Source: DASWJZ01 sp963814905 (GTDB taxonomy: Bacteria > Pseudomonadota > Alphaproteobacteria > Rhizobiales > Afifellaceae). Taken from it: DNA of 64,000 nucleotides. Below the pieces are notes generated by a model, which saw nothing but the letters and a program-made list of their open reading frames with translations, searched no databases and was not told the DNA's origin. The stretch is from assembly GCA_963814905.1 (NCBI GenBank), contig CAWFEM010000001.1, positions 1 to 64,000 of the forward strand. The letters run 5' to 3'. Below, piece by piece: positions 1 to 8,843 of this stretch (the stretch's first letter is position 1; each line of letters opens with the position of its first letter). A program made the position numbers and the translations under genes.

Positions 1-302
1 ATGTCAGCTACCGTCGCGACATGTCGTGCGCCCGTCGATCGCCGAGCGCCGGCAGCCCGATCCATCACGCTCGTTTTTGCGCCACATTCGGCGTCACCTT
101 CAGCGCGCAACTCGAACGCGTCGTTGGACATCGCTCCGGCGTTTTGCGGGTCTGTTTGGCGCCAATATCGGACACCGGGTCGCAATCGCCGGAGGTAGAG
201 GAACTGGGTTCCAACATTCTCCGCGCAATCCGGAGCGGTGGATCAAAGACTAGCGCGCCCGGTCGAAGATAGCGAAGATCCGCAGTCGGTCGAATTTGTG
301 CG
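1..302. other. Left-edge stretch without a recognisable gene
   Basis: This stretch lies downstream of the stop codon of the large minus-strand gene. Short open frames exist on both strands, but none shows a ribosome-binding site, a recognisable domain or a conserved motif. I see no RNA gene or convincing terminator hairpin. Confidence 0.4.
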
Positions 303-2867
303 TCACGGGTTGAGATTGTGGAGGCACTGCAATGGCCGTCCGGCCAGCGGGATCGATATTGTTTGTTCGGACGTACCGACGCGCAGCTCGGCGCGCCATG
401 GAGCCGAAAGGCCGGCAGCGGCGGAGTGCGTGACCGGCGAGCAAGGATGCGTCAGCGACAGTAAGAACATCTCGCCGTCGCCTGGTGGGATGTTGCGCGC
501 GGGTCCGTGCTCGCTCCTCAGCTCAAACTGCGAAGCGTCAGGCCCGACGATGGCGATGTCGGTGCGTATCCCCTCCTGGTCACCGTAATTGTCCAAGAAG
601 ACGACCCGCTCGGGCGAGCGTGGACGCACCGGAGCAGGGAATTCCAATGTGCCTTCGGGAAAGACGACGAAGCGTGGGCCCTCTAGCGCAAAGACGTGGA
701 GAGACGAGCTGACCTGCCATTTCCGATCCGGCCGCGTCAGCTGCTCACCGTCAATCGTCAGGAAGGCCTGACGGTCCCCGTAGTCGCTGGGCGTCACTTC
801 GACGAAGACCTCCGCCTCCTCACCTGGCTCGAGCGTGAAGGGAAGCAATCGCGTGACCATCAGGTTCTCGGTGTTCGCGATCACGAGCGGAGCGTTAGCG
901 GCTTCAATCGTAGGCCCGAACGGAGAATCGATCGTGCTTCGAGGCGGCCGTGCGGCCTCATTCACGGCCGGCGGAGACCGCGACAGACCGCCGCCCTCCC
1001 TCAAAGTCACGGGACGTGAGCTGCGTGGTGAGGCATCCAAGGCATTGAGGTTCGACAGGCTCACGTCATCGCGGGTGAGGAGGCTGAACGTGTGGCCCGT
1101 GGGGCCCTCGCTGACCCTTACAAGAGTATTCCACGTCCCAGTTTCCTTTGCCTTCGCGCTGATATTGTTTCCGTCGATGGTCACGTCGAGAGGTATCCTG
1201 AGCGGCGGCTGCACGTTCTCAAGCACGCGGAAGCTGAAGTCCGACGCGTGCTGACCGGTCAGGCCGATTCGATTTATCTGGATGGGCTGAGACCCGACGC
1301 TGCGGAGACGCAAGCGCTCTCCTCGAACACGACCAGTTCGCAGGCGCCCGAAGTCAGCATACGGCGTCACCGTCAGCGCACCTGTCCCCGACTTGTCGCG
1401 CAGCGTGAACTCGATGAACACGTCGGCATTCGAAGGAACGCTTGCCGGATCGAGGTCCACGCTCCAGTGTAGCGGGAGTGTCATCGGCGTGGCCACGCGG
1501 GTCGCGTCGGCCACGGCAAGAGCGAAGGCGTTGAGGCTGTACGTCGGTGTGGCCACGAGCGCATCGTCACAGCCTGACTCTTGACCCGAGATGCTTGCCT
1601 CCGCCGATCCCGATCTAAACGCACACGCCCAGGTCTCTTCGGTTGTGGCGATGGGGTCGGGTTGCACGACCCGCAGGGAACTGGTGGGATGAATCGACAC
1701 TTCCTCGTCGTCGGACGTAAGCGCAAATATGCGCACGTTTTCGACCTGAACCTGCGGACTGAAATTTTCCTCCCAACTGCACTCATAGAACCGCTTGGCT
1801 TCGTCGCTTCCGCACCCTCGGCCCTGTATGCCTGTCTGCCATTCATAATGGCTGCCTTCGCGCGTCATCGGCCGCGCGATCTTCCGTCCTGTGTTGTCGA
1901 CGAGCCTGATAGTTGGACGAAGCACCAGATTGGCGGAGCCGAGGCTGAGCTGAAACGTGCTATCCGCTGATGGCAACAGCGGACAACCGCTCACGCAAGC
2001 GGAATGAAAGCCCCCCGAAGGAGCACAAGCGCCCGTAAGAGTCGCAGCCCCGGGTGTGGTCGGGAACCCGCCAGGTCCCGGGCAGCGGCCGAACCGGTCA
2101 TCGGAGGGAGCTGGCTTCACCGAGAAGGTCGTGGCGTATGCGTAAAGATCTCTCGGAAGGACAACATTTGCCGCGGCCGATTTGGGCAGGTTGAGAGAAG
2201 TTTCAAACGGGCCCGGCACTCCCGGCGGGAAACTAATCGCCATAGCGGAGCCCACGCTCAGACAGCCGCGAATGTCCGGCCGGTCCTTGGTGTTGACTTG
2301 AATAGGTACTCCGGTCTGCGGATGCGTCAGTCGGCAGGCGCCGAAAAGACCGGGCGAGGCAGGCGTCAGCGCTAACGACGGCCGGCACACCCGCATCACC
2401 GCTTCCCAGGCGACCGTGAACAACTCTCTGCTAGCAGCCCAATAACAGTCCGACTTCAGCAGCGCCTCTTGTGCTTGCTCCTCAAGCGCTGGGTAGAGAA
2501 GCGCAACCGTCTCTGACTCCGCGTCGCGGTTGTTGGGCAGTCCATCGAAATACGGACCGAACATAGCATCGCCAAGCCGACCGTTCGAACCGCCGCGATC
2601 CAGCGCTGGGGTCGCATTGAATCCAACGTCCAGAATGACGACGTCGAGTTGCAGGCGCGGCAGGCAAGCGACAAGAGGTGTCGTCGCCAGCAGGGCTGCA
2701 TAGCAACCCAATCTGCGCAGGCCCTGTGAGGCAGCCGCGATGGTACGCCCTGAGACAAGACCACGCCACCAAACAGGACCGCCGGCTCGTTCTCGACACG
2801 CATGGGAGCTTGCAGCAGCCGGTGCTTCGGCTGAATGCGTTCGCCTTGATCCTTGGGATGCCCTCAC
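303..2867 (-). CDS. Large lipoprotein-like protein with choice-of-anchor-D-like repeats
   Basis: Function unknown. The reading frame gives 854 residues from a GTG at 2867. A hydrophobic stretch at about residues 53-68 ends in LVAC, a plausible lipobox with Cys68, so the true start is probably nearer to it (CTG or TTG codons at residues 50 and 53). No clear ribosome-binding site decides the matter. The rest is beta-rich and cysteine-containing. Segments such as the one around residues 520-550 (ending in GQHASDFSF) and a related one near residue 790 (GPDASQFEL) resemble choice-of-anchor-D/ASH-type immunoglobulin-like repeats. I infer an exported, membrane-anchored surface or periplasmic protein. 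It is separated from the metabolic genes by an insertion sequence and has no related neighbour. Confidence 0.55.
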   Translation of the reverse strand: MRASQGSRRTHSAEAPAAASSHACRERAGGPVWWRGLVSGRTIAAASQGLRRLGCYAALLATTPLVACLPRLQLDVVILDVGFNATPALDRGGSNGRLGDAMFGPYFDGLPNNRDAESETVALLYPALEEQAQEALLKSDCYWAASRELFTVAWEAVMRVCRPSLALTPASPGLFGACRLTHPQTGVPIQVNTKDRPDIRGCLSVGSAMAISFPPGVPGPFETSLNLPKSAAANVVLPRDLYAYATTFSVKPAPSDDRFGRCPGPGGFPTTPGAATLTGACAPSGGFHSACVSGCPLLPSADSTFQLSLGSANLVLRPTIRLVDNTGRKIARPMTREGSHYEWQTGIQGRGCGSDEAKRFYECSWEENFSPQVQVENVRIFALTSDDEEVSIHPTSSLRVVQPDPIATTEETWACAFRSGSAEASISGQESGCDDALVATPTYSLNAFALAVADATRVATPMTLPLHWSVDLDPASVPSNADVFIEFTLRDKSGTGALTVTPYADFGRLRTGRVRGERLRLRSVGSQPIQINRIGLTGQHASDFSFRVLENVQPPLRIPLDVTIDGNNISAKAKETGTWNTLVRVSEGPTGHTFSLLTRDDVSLSNLNALDASPRSSRPVTLREGGGLSRSPPAVNEAARPPRSTIDSPFGPTIEAANAPLVIANTENLMVTRLLPFTLEPGEEAEVFVEVTPSDYGDRQAFLTIDGEQLTRPDRKWQVSSSLHVFALEGPRFVVFPEGTLEFPAPVRPRSPERVVFLDNYGDQEGIRTDIAIVGPDASQFELRSEHGPARNIPPGDGEMFLLSLTHPCSPVTHSAAAGLSAPWRAELRVGTSEQTISIPLAGRPLQCLHNLNP

Positions 2868-2921
2868 GAGCCATCCTCAGAAGCCCCAGGCCCCAGTCAG
2901 GCTAGCACCGCGCAGACTGTA

Positions 2922-2937
2922 GTCAAGCAGTCAAGCA
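2922..2937. repeat. 8-bp tandem repeat GTCAAGCA x2
   Basis: Two perfect adjacent copies of GTCAAGCA lie between the lipoprotein-like gene and the IS element. They are too short to assign a function and may simply be chance. Confidence 0.4.
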
Positions 2938-3000
2938 GCGGGTCTGAGTGGTACAGTTGAGCTACTGGGACTCGCCAATATGGGGCAGACTGAACCGCGC

Positions 3001-3041
3001 TGACGTGAGCCCCGAGGCTCATCCAGCGATGGATAGAGTCC
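3001..3041 (+). repeat. Left terminal inverted repeat of the IS
   Basis: About 41 bp. The first 16 bases match the right end perfectly. The interior is diverged, and the inner seven bases AGAGTCC match again. Confidence 0.85.
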
Positions 3042-3894
3042 GGGCTTCATTTGAGCCGGTATGGCTCGGTGGTGCAACGCAGAGCCTGGCGTATTCGCCG
3101 GGCGGCAGGTTGCCGAGGCGGCTGTGTGGTCGAACCGTGTTGTAGTCGAGCCGCCAGATGGCCAGAGCCTCTCGAACATGGCCGAGCGAGATGAACAATG
3201 TCTCGTTCAGGAGTTCGTCACGCAGGCGGCCGTTGAAGCTCTCCACGAAGGCATTTTGCTGCGGCTTGCCCGGTGCGATGTAGTGCCAATCGATCCGGGT
3301 CTCCTGTGACCATCTCAGGATCGCCATGCTGGTCAGTTCGGTCCCGTTGTCGCTGACCACCATGGCAGGCTTGCCGCGCACAGCGATGAGGGCATCGAGT
3401 TCACGAGCGACCCGAAGGCCAGACAGCGAGGTGTCGGCGACCAGCGCCAGGCACTCGCGGGTGAAGTCGTCGACGATCGCGAGGATGCGGAAGCGGCGGC
3501 TGTCGGCGAGTGCGTCCGACAGGAAGTCCAGGCTCCAGCGCTGATTGGCGCCCTGCGGGATTGCCATCGGCGCCCTAGTTCCGAGTGCCCGCTTGCGGCC
3601 GCCTCGGCGGCGGACCTGAAGCCGCTCTTCACGATAGAGCCGGCGGAGCTTCTTGTGGTTCATGGTGATCCCCTCTCGGGCGAGCAGGATGTGCAGGCGC
3701 CGATAGCCGAAGCGCCGGCGCACTGCCGCCAGCTCGCGCAACCGGGCACGCACGGCGGCATCATCAGGTCTGGTGCTCCGATAGCGAACCGAGGTTCGGT
3801 CTGCGCCGAGCACACAACACGCCCGTCGTTCGCTCACCTCGAACGTCACCTTGAGATGCACGACGGCCTCGCGCCTTGCGACGGGCGTCACCAT
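3019..3894 (-). CDS. IS3-family transposase OrfB (DDE integrase core)
   Basis: 291 residues containing the HTH_21 region and the rve integrase core. The DDE triad is visible: Asp in WSLDFLSD, Asp in VVSDNGTE and Glu in FVESFNGRLRDE. The ATG at 3894 lies inside a run of seven A's and overlaps the end of orfA in the -1 frame. The functional transposase is therefore expected as an OrfAB fusion made by -1 frameshifting, as is known for IS3-family elements. The C-terminal region (DYNTVRPHSRLG) is typical of the family, and the frame runs close to the left terminal repeat. The protein looks full length. Confidence 0.93.
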   Translation of the reverse strand: MVTPVARREAVVHLKVTFEVSERRACCVLGADRTSVRYRSTRPDDAAVRARLRELAAVRRRFGYRRLHILLAREGITMNHKKLRRLYREERLQVRRRGGRKRALGTRAPMAIPQGANQRWSLDFLSDALADSRRFRILAIVDDFTRECLALVADTSLSGLRVARELDALIAVRGKPAMVVSDNGTELTSMAILRWSQETRIDWHYIAPGKPQQNAFVESFNGRLRDELLNETLFISLGHVREALAIWRLDYNTVRPHSRLGNLPPGEYARLCVAPPSHTGSNEARTLSIAG

Positions 3895-4160
3895 TTTTTT
3901 GAATTGATGTCCTTCAGCATGGCGTTGTCGAGCATCGCCTCGGCCAGCAGCTTCTTCAGCTTGGCGTTCTCGTCCTCCAGCGCCTTCAGCCGCCGGGCAT
4001 CAGACACGTCGAGGCCACCGTACCTGGCCTTCCATTTGTAGAAAGTGGCGCCGCTGATCCCGTGCTTGCGGCAAACATCCGCCGTCTTCGCACCCGCCTC
4101 CTGCTCCCGCAGGATCCCGATGATCTGTTCTTCCGTGAAACGACTTGGCTTCATGTCCAT
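3888..4160 (-). CDS. IS3-family transposase OrfA (helix-turn-helix)
   Basis: 90 residues. The N-terminal helix-turn-helix includes RFTEEQIIGILREQEAG and CRKHGISGATFYKWKARYGG. It is followed by a leucine-zipper-like stretch (LKALEDENAKLKKLLAEAML) used for multimerisation in IS3 elements. The protein binds the terminal repeats, alone or as part of the OrfAB fusion. It ends 7 bases into orfB, directly after the slippery run of A's. Confidence 0.93.
   Translation of the reverse strand: MDMKPSRFTEEQIIGILREQEAGAKTADVCRKHGISGATFYKWKARYGGLDVSDARRLKALEDENAKLKKLLAEAMLDNAMLKDINSKKW
3894..3900 (-). promoter_or_regulatory. A7 slippery site for programmed -1 frameshifting
   Basis: On the minus strand seven consecutive A's precede TGGTGA. 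In the orfA frame this reads Ser-Lys-Lys-Trp-stop. Slipping back one base continues into the orfB frame. Position and sequence match the A-rich slippery sites that produce OrfAB transposase in this family. Confidence 0.8.
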
Positions 4161-4175
4161 CCCCTCAGAGGTGAT

Positions 4176-4217
4176 GGACTCTACTCATTCTTGGCCGAAG
4201 TCTCGGGGCTCACGTCA
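4176..4217 (-). repeat. Right terminal inverted repeat of the IS
   Basis: About 42 bp read on the minus strand. It is identical to the left end for its first 16 bases and shares AGAGTCC at the inner edge. It lies upstream of orfA and probably contains or adjoins its promoter. Confidence 0.85.
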
Positions 4218-4289
4218 TTAGGCTGATGCAGCGCCGCGGGGGCCTTCGTCGCTGGAGCTAAAATCTGACGGCTGACGGTCGAGAAGCAC

Positions 4290-5675
4290 TCAGCTCTTCC
4301 CAACCAGGCGGGCTTCAAGTTCCTTCAGGCTTTTCCGGCAACGCGCAGCGATCTCGTCGACATCGTCTTCGTCGACGATGAGCGGCGGTGCGAAGCCGAG
4401 CACATCGCCCATGCAGCGGGCGATGAGCCCGTTCTCATAGGCGAGCCGGTCGAACGTCGGTCCGGCCTGGCGCTCGGGCGAAAACGGGATCCGCGTCTCC
4501 TTGTCGGCGACGACCTCGATGCCGAGCATCAGCCCCGCGCCGCGCACTTCGCCGACGATCGGCAATTCGTCCGCCATCGTCTCGAAATGCGCCCGCAGCC
4601 GCGCCCCCATGCGACGCACGTGCGCGACCACATCCATCTCCTCGTAGATGCGGATCGCCTCCAGCGCGACGGCGACGCCGACCGGATGGCCGGAGTTGGT
4701 GAAGCCGTGCCCGAAGGCGCCGCCTTGTTTGTTGAAGTCGTAGACGGCCTGGTAGATTTCCGGCGCTATCACCACGGCGGAGATTGGGAAGTAGGAGGAT
4801 GAAAGGCCCTTGGCGAGCGCCATCATGTGCGGCTGCATCCCGACCGTCTCCGCGCCGAACATTTCGCCGGTGCGTCCGAATCCACAGACGATCTCATCGT
4901 CGAGGCAGAGGATGTCGTACTTCCGCAGAACCTCCTGGATGCGCGCGAAGTAGGCTTTCGGCGGAACGATGATGCCGCCGCCGGCGTAGATCGGCTCGGC
5001 GATGAAGGCGGCGATCGTATCCGGACCCTCGCGCAGGATCAGCCGCTCAAGCTCGCGCGCCAGCCGCTCCACGTAAGCCGCCTCGTCCTCGCCGTCGAGC
5101 ATGCCGCGGTAGGGATAAGGGGCAAGCGTGTGCAGGAAGCCGGGGAGCGGCAGGCCGAACTCCCGGTGCATGAATTCCAGCCCGCACATGGAGGCGGCGA
5201 CGATGGTTGAGCCGTGAAATGCCCGATCACGGGCGATCACCTTGCGCTTCGTCGGCTTGCCGCGGACGGTGTGGTAGACCCAGGCAAGCTTCACCATGGT
5301 CTCGTTGGCTTCCGAGCCGGAATTGGCGAAATAGGCCTTGCCGCCTTTCATGCCGGTCATTTCGACAAGCTTCTCGGCAAGGTCGGTGGCGCCGATATGC
5401 GTCCGCTGAAAGAAGGTGTGGTAGAAGCCGAGCTTCGCGTACTGGTTGGCCGCGGCTTCGGCGAGGCGCTTGTTGGAGAAGCCGAGCGAGGCGCACCACA
5501 ACCCCGCCATGGCATCGATATATTCCTTGCCGCCGCTGTCGAAGACGTGGATGCCCTCGCCGCGCACCACCGTGAGCGGCCCCTGCTCTTCGAACTGCTT
5601 GGGGTTGGTCTGCGAATGGAGATGGAATGCGACGTCGCGCTGCGCGGCTGAATTCGACAAGGCGTCCTGCGTCAT
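4290..5675 (-). CDS. Class III PLP-dependent aminotransferase
   Basis: 461 residues, normal length for the omega-amino acid:pyruvate/putrescine aminotransferase branch of fold type I. It would move an amino group from a terminal amine (omega-amino acid, diamine or amino sugar) to a keto acid using pyridoxal phosphate. Visible signatures are the substrate-pocket stretch AMAGLWCASLGF, the cofactor phosphate-binding segment ANSGSEANE (near residue 115), the DDEIVCGFGRTG loop, and Lys289 in LAKGLSSS as Schiff-base lysine. It is transcribed away from a second class III enzyme, and an AT-rich palindrome lies between them. The physiological substrate cannot be read from sequence. Confidence 0.88.
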   Translation of the reverse strand: MTQDALSNSAAQRDVAFHLHSQTNPKQFEEQGPLTVVRGEGIHVFDSGGKEYIDAMAGLWCASLGFSNKRLAEAAANQYAKLGFYHTFFQRTHIGATDLAEKLVEMTGMKGGKAYFANSGSEANETMVKLAWVYHTVRGKPTKRKVIARDRAFHGSTIVAASMCGLEFMHREFGLPLPGFLHTLAPYPYRGMLDGEDEAAYVERLARELERLILREGPDTIAAFIAEPIYAGGGIIVPPKAYFARIQEVLRKYDILCLDDEIVCGFGRTGEMFGAETVGMQPHMMALAKGLSSSYFPISAVVIAPEIYQAVYDFNKQGGAFGHGFTNSGHPVGVAVALEAIRIYEEMDVVAHVRRMGARLRAHFETMADELPIVGEVRGAGLMLGIEVVADKETRIPFSPERQAGPTFDRLAYENGLIARCMGDVLGFAPPLIVDEDDVDEIAARCRKSLKELEARLVGKS

Positions 5676-5920
5676 GAGTTCCTCACACTGCCATCTGACG
5701 ATGATGTTCGATCGCTGGCTTCACTTCGTCGCAGAGGCGCAGCACGTCTGCGTCGCACGTGCTGGCACGCGGCTTCCTTCGGCCCTCGCACCGTAACGAC
5801 TGCGGCATCCTCCACCTTGGCTCATTCCGTGCGACGCCGCCAATTCTTGCTGCCGCGCCAGGTGCAACGCGAATGAGACAACCTCTCTCTTCCACATCCC
5901 CTGCACGATAAGTTGCAAGG

Positions 5921-5932
5921 TCATTATAATGA
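5921..5932. promoter_or_regulatory. Palindromic operator TCATTATAATGA
   Basis: A perfect 12-bp palindrome overlapping a TATAAT-like -10 hexamer on both strands. A near-identical site, TCATTATAATCA, lies at 10477 in front of the sugar-binding-protein gene. The GntR/HutC-type regulator encoded between the two sites is the obvious candidate to bind both. The assignment is inferred from motif recurrence. Confidence 0.65.
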
Positions 5933-5992
5933 TATTATGATTTTGAAATGCACGCGAGAAAATTTGCATCGTCGAGTGAGAGCGGCACGCCT

Positions 5993-5998
5993 GAGGAG
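5993..5998 (+). promoter_or_regulatory. Shine-Dalgarno GAGGAG deciding a GTG start at 6005
   Basis: GAGGAG stands 6 bases before GTG at 6005. The upstream ATG at 5948 has no comparable site and would add 19 residues that look unconserved, so the GTG is preferred. Confidence 0.7.
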
Positions 5999-6004
5999 TC
6001 GCAC

Positions 6005-7339
6005 GTGTTCTACCAGAATAAGGAACGCACCGCGCGGAGCAGAGAGCTGTTTCATGCCGCCTGCGAAGTCATACCCGGAGGCGTGAACAGCACGGCGCGG
6101 GCGACGTGGTCGGGATGGGACCCCTATCCGCTCTTCGTCGATAGCGGCACGGGCGCGCGGCTGCGCGATGTCGACGGAAACGAGTACGTCGATTACCTGC
6201 TCGGCCTCGGCCCGATGATCCTGGGCCACCGCCCGAAAGCGGTTACGGATGCCGTGGTGCGCGCAATCCAGGAACGCGGCACGGTCTTCGCGTTGCCGGC
6301 GGCGGCGGAGATCGACGTCGCGCGGAAAATGATCGCCGCCGTGCCATGCCTCGAACAGGTACGGCTCTGCAACACCGGCACCGAGGCCGTGCTTTACGCA
6401 GTAAGGCTGGCGCGCGCATTCACCGGCCGCAACAAGATCATCCGCTTCGAGGGCATGTATCACGGCTTCTCGGACGGTGTGTACTGGAGCAAGCACCCGG
6501 ACCTTGAGGTCGCCGGCTCCGACCAGTCGCCGCTCGCCGTTCCCCAGGGCCCAGGCCTGCCGGCCGGTCTGGACGAATCGCTGATCATCCTCCCGTGGAA
6601 TGACACGGCGCTGCTCCGCGAGGTGATCGAGCGACACGGGCATGAGATCGCCGCCGTGCTGACCGAGCCGGTCATGTGCAACACCGGCTGCATCCTGCCG
6701 CAGCCCGGTTATCTCGAAGCGATGCGGGAGATGACGAGCCAGCATGGCATTGTGCTGATCTTCGACGAGGTCATCACAGGTTTCCGGCTGGCCTATGGCG
6801 GCGCGCAGGCGCACTACGGCGTCACCCCTGACCTCTCGACATTCGCCAAGGGCCTGGGCGGTGGCTTCCCGGTCGCCGCGATGGGCGGGCGCAAAGACAT
6901 CATGGCCCTGGTCGCCGACGGCACGGTCTCGATGGCCGGCACCTATGCAGCCAATGCGATCGCCGTCGCCGCCGCCAATGCGGCGCTCGATCAGCTTGCC
7001 GTGCCTGGGGCTTACGAGGGGCTTCACCGCGTATCCGACCGGCTGCGGCTCGGTCTGAAAAAGCTCTTCGCCGACACGAAGGTGAACGCCAGGGTGGTTG
7101 GTGTCGGTCCGGTGTTTCAAGTGTGGTTCTCCGACCACGACATCACGAATTTCCGTGACGCGGCGCGCTACGCCAACCACACGAAGTTCCGTGTCTGGTG
7201 GGAGGGCATGCTCAACCGAGGCGTGTTGTTCCACCCGGGCGCCTTCGAGAACCTTTTCGTCTCCTTCGCCCATACCGAGGAGGACGTGGACTGGACCCTC
7301 GCCAGGGCGCAGGAAACCGTGCAGGCCCTCCGAGCATAG
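6005..7339 (+). CDS. Class III aminotransferase, glutamate-1-semialdehyde aminomutase-like
   Basis: 444 residues from the GTG at 6005. The N-terminal VIPGGVNSTARA and the central FDEVITGFR and STFAKGLGGGFPVAA (Schiff-base Lys282) place it in the HemL-like branch of class III PLP enzymes. Its location in a sugar-catabolic operon, next to a FGGY kinase and a NagB-like deaminase, argues against a role in haem synthesis. Transamination or isomerisation of an amino sugar or amino aldehyde is more likely. The kinase gene follows after 37 bases. The palindromic operator at 5921 lies upstream. Residues GTYAANAIAVAAANAALD fit the family's second subunit contact. Confidence 0.85.
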   Translation: MFYQNKERTARSRELFHAACEVIPGGVNSTARATWSGWDPYPLFVDSGTGARLRDVDGNEYVDYLLGLGPMILGHRPKAVTDAVVRAIQERGTVFALPAAAEIDVARKMIAAVPCLEQVRLCNTGTEAVLYAVRLARAFTGRNKIIRFEGMYHGFSDGVYWSKHPDLEVAGSDQSPLAVPQGPGLPAGLDESLIILPWNDTALLREVIERHGHEIAAVLTEPVMCNTGCILPQPGYLEAMREMTSQHGIVLIFDEVITGFRLAYGGAQAHYGVTPDLSTFAKGLGGGFPVAAMGGRKDIMALVADGTVSMAGTYAANAIAVAAANAALDQLAVPGAYEGLHRVSDRLRLGLKKLFADTKVNARVVGVGPVFQVWFSDHDITNFRDAARYANHTKFRVWWEGMLNRGVLFHPGAFENLFVSFAHTEEDVDWTLARAQETVQALRA

Positions 7340-7376
7340 CCTCGGCCGTGGCCTCAACGGGTAAGCGGAGCGGATC

Positions 7377-8843
7377 TTGAGCGGAGCTTCTCTGCGTCTC
7401 GGCATCGATCTCGGCACATCGGCTGTCAAGGTCGTGGTGCTCGATGCTGCCGGGGTGGTCGCCGCCACCAGTGAAGCCGCGTATCCCACCTACACCGAGA
7501 TTGCCGGACAGGCGGAGCAGGAGCCGGAGCAATGGTTGAACGCCGCCGCGGCGGCGCTCGGCAAGGTCGCCGGCGAGCTCGGCGGAGACTGGTCGGAAGC
7601 CCTCATCTCGATCGGCCTTACCGGTCAGCTCCCGACGCTTGTCTGTCTCGGGGCGAGCGCTCCCCTCGGCCGCGCTATCGCGTGGACCGACAGCCGTGCG
7701 GACGGCTGGGCCGCCGGACAGCTCACGCCGGAGCGGCGGCAGGACTTTTATCGAAAGACCGGGATGCCGATCGACGGGCGATATCTCGCGCCGATGTTCC
7801 GGTTTCATTGGCAGGAACGGCAAGCGGAGGTGCGACACGTCCTGTCGGCGAAGGACTTTCTCTGCTTCGCTCTGACCGGACGGACCGTCACCGATCCGTC
7901 GACCGCCGCGGGCTATGGCGTCTACTCGATCGTCGACGGACGCTGGGACGAAGCGCTCTGCGCCTTCTGGAAGCTTCCGCCGGAACTGCTTCCGACGGTC
8001 CTGCCCGCCGATCAGGTCGCCGGCGCGCTGCTTCCCTCTTCCGCTCGCCGCCTCGGTCTGCCAAGCGGCATTCCGGTCGGCGTCGGAGCGGCGGATTCGG
8101 TCGCCGGCGCGCTCGCGATGACAGGCCTTTCGGAGGGCGCCGTCAGCCTTATCATGGGCTCCAGCACGATCGTGCTCGCCGCGGGGCGTGAGCCGCTCCT
8201 CGATCCGCATCGACGCTATCTGGTGACGCCGCATGCGCGGGGCGGATGGTACGGGCGGGAGATGGATCTCCTGGCCACCGGCTCCGGCTTCGGTTGGCTG
8301 TGCGGGCTCTTCGGGTGGACCGGCGACAACTTCGAGGAAGCGGCGCTTACCGTTCCGGCCGGCTCGCGCGGTCTCTACTTTTCCCCGTATCTGGCGGGCG
8401 GCGAGCAGGGAGCGCTGTGGAATCCGGCGCTGCGCGGCGTCCTGCACGGGCTGACGCTCAGCCACGGGCGCCCCGAGATCGCCCGCGCTTTCCTTGAGGG
8501 AACGTTCTTCGAAATCCGCCGCTGCCTGGACGTGCTCGAGGAATCCGCACCGATCACCACGATAACCGCTTCCGGACACGCTGCCGCGCGTCCTGCGGTC
8601 ATGGCCATGCTCGCCGACGTGTTGAACCGCCCGGTGCGTCGATTTCTCCACCATGCGCCCCCCGCCATAGGCGCCGCGAGGCTGACCGAGAGCGACGGCG
8701 CCGCCAATGCCGCGTTCGATGCGCATGCTCCCTGTGAACCGGGCCCGGCGTCTGCCCAGTACGACTATCTCTACCGCTGCTATCTGGATCTCTTTCCGCG
8801 CATCGCGGAAGCGCCCGGCGGCGGCGCGGCCGAAGGCGAGTGA
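7377..8843 (+). CDS. FGGY-family carbohydrate kinase (xylulokinase-like)
   Basis: 488 residues from a TTG at 7377 with a purine-rich leader. It phosphorylates a sugar, polyol or amino-sugar alcohol with ATP. The N-terminal phosphate-binding loop is GIDLGTSAVKVVV. Asp240 in GVGAADSVAGALA is the likely catalytic base, with a GSSTIVLAAG phosphate loop after it. ASGHAAARPAVMAMLADVLNRPV is the C-terminal ATP-domain signature. Length is normal. Its stop codon overlaps the GTG start of the next gene (GTGA), so translation is coupled to the deaminase. The sugar is not predictable, though xylulose-like ketoses are usual for the nearest family members. Confidence 0.88.
   Translation: MSGASLRLGIDLGTSAVKVVVLDAAGVVAATSEAAYPTYTEIAGQAEQEPEQWLNAAAAALGKVAGELGGDWSEALISIGLTGQLPTLVCLGASAPLGRAIAWTDSRADGWAAGQLTPERRQDFYRKTGMPIDGRYLAPMFRFHWQERQAEVRHVLSAKDFLCFALTGRTVTDPSTAAGYGVYSIVDGRWDEALCAFWKLPPELLPTVLPADQVAGALLPSSARRLGLPSGIPVGVGAADSVAGALAMTGLSEGAVSLIMGSSTIVLAAGREPLLDPHRRYLVTPHARGGWYGREMDLLATGSGFGWLCGLFGWTGDNFEEAALTVPAGSRGLYFSPYLAGGEQGALWNPALRGVLHGLTLSHGRPEIARAFLEGTFFEIRRCLDVLEESAPITTITASGHAAARPAVMAMLADVLNRPVRRFLHHAPPAIGAARLTESDGAANAAFDAHAPCEPGPASAQYDYLYRCYLDLFPRIAEAPGGGAAEGE

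Larger units (their letters stand above)
3001..4217 (-). mobile_element. IS3-family insertion sequence (IS407-like group), about 1217 bp
   Basis: The element carries orfA and orfB of an IS3-type transposase and is bounded by terminal inverted repeats. Both ends begin TGACGTGAGCCCCGAG and, after a divergent middle, both contain AGAGTCC about 35-42 bases in. Length, gene order and protein types fit the IS407 group. The flanking bases (GCGC on the left, TTAG on the right) do not form the expected 3-4 bp target duplication. Both transposase frames are intact, so the copy may be active. Confidence 0.9.
5676..6004. promoter_or_regulatory. Divergent promoter region between two aminotransferase genes
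   Basis: A 329-bp gap between divergently transcribed genes. The last 90 bases are strikingly AT-rich compared with the surroundings and contain the palindrome at 5921-5932. No small gene is supported. Frames that run into it from neighbours lack plausible starts. Confidence 0.6.

Noticed and set aside
6005..7339. Role in haem biosynthesis (HemL)
   Set aside because: The sequence is HemL-like, but the operon context is sugar catabolism, so this is not taken as the haem enzyme.
5924..7489. 521-codon open frame on the minus strand
   Set aside because: Antisense to the HemL-like aminotransferase gene, no ribosome-binding site, no domain; it is a shadow of GC-rich third positions.
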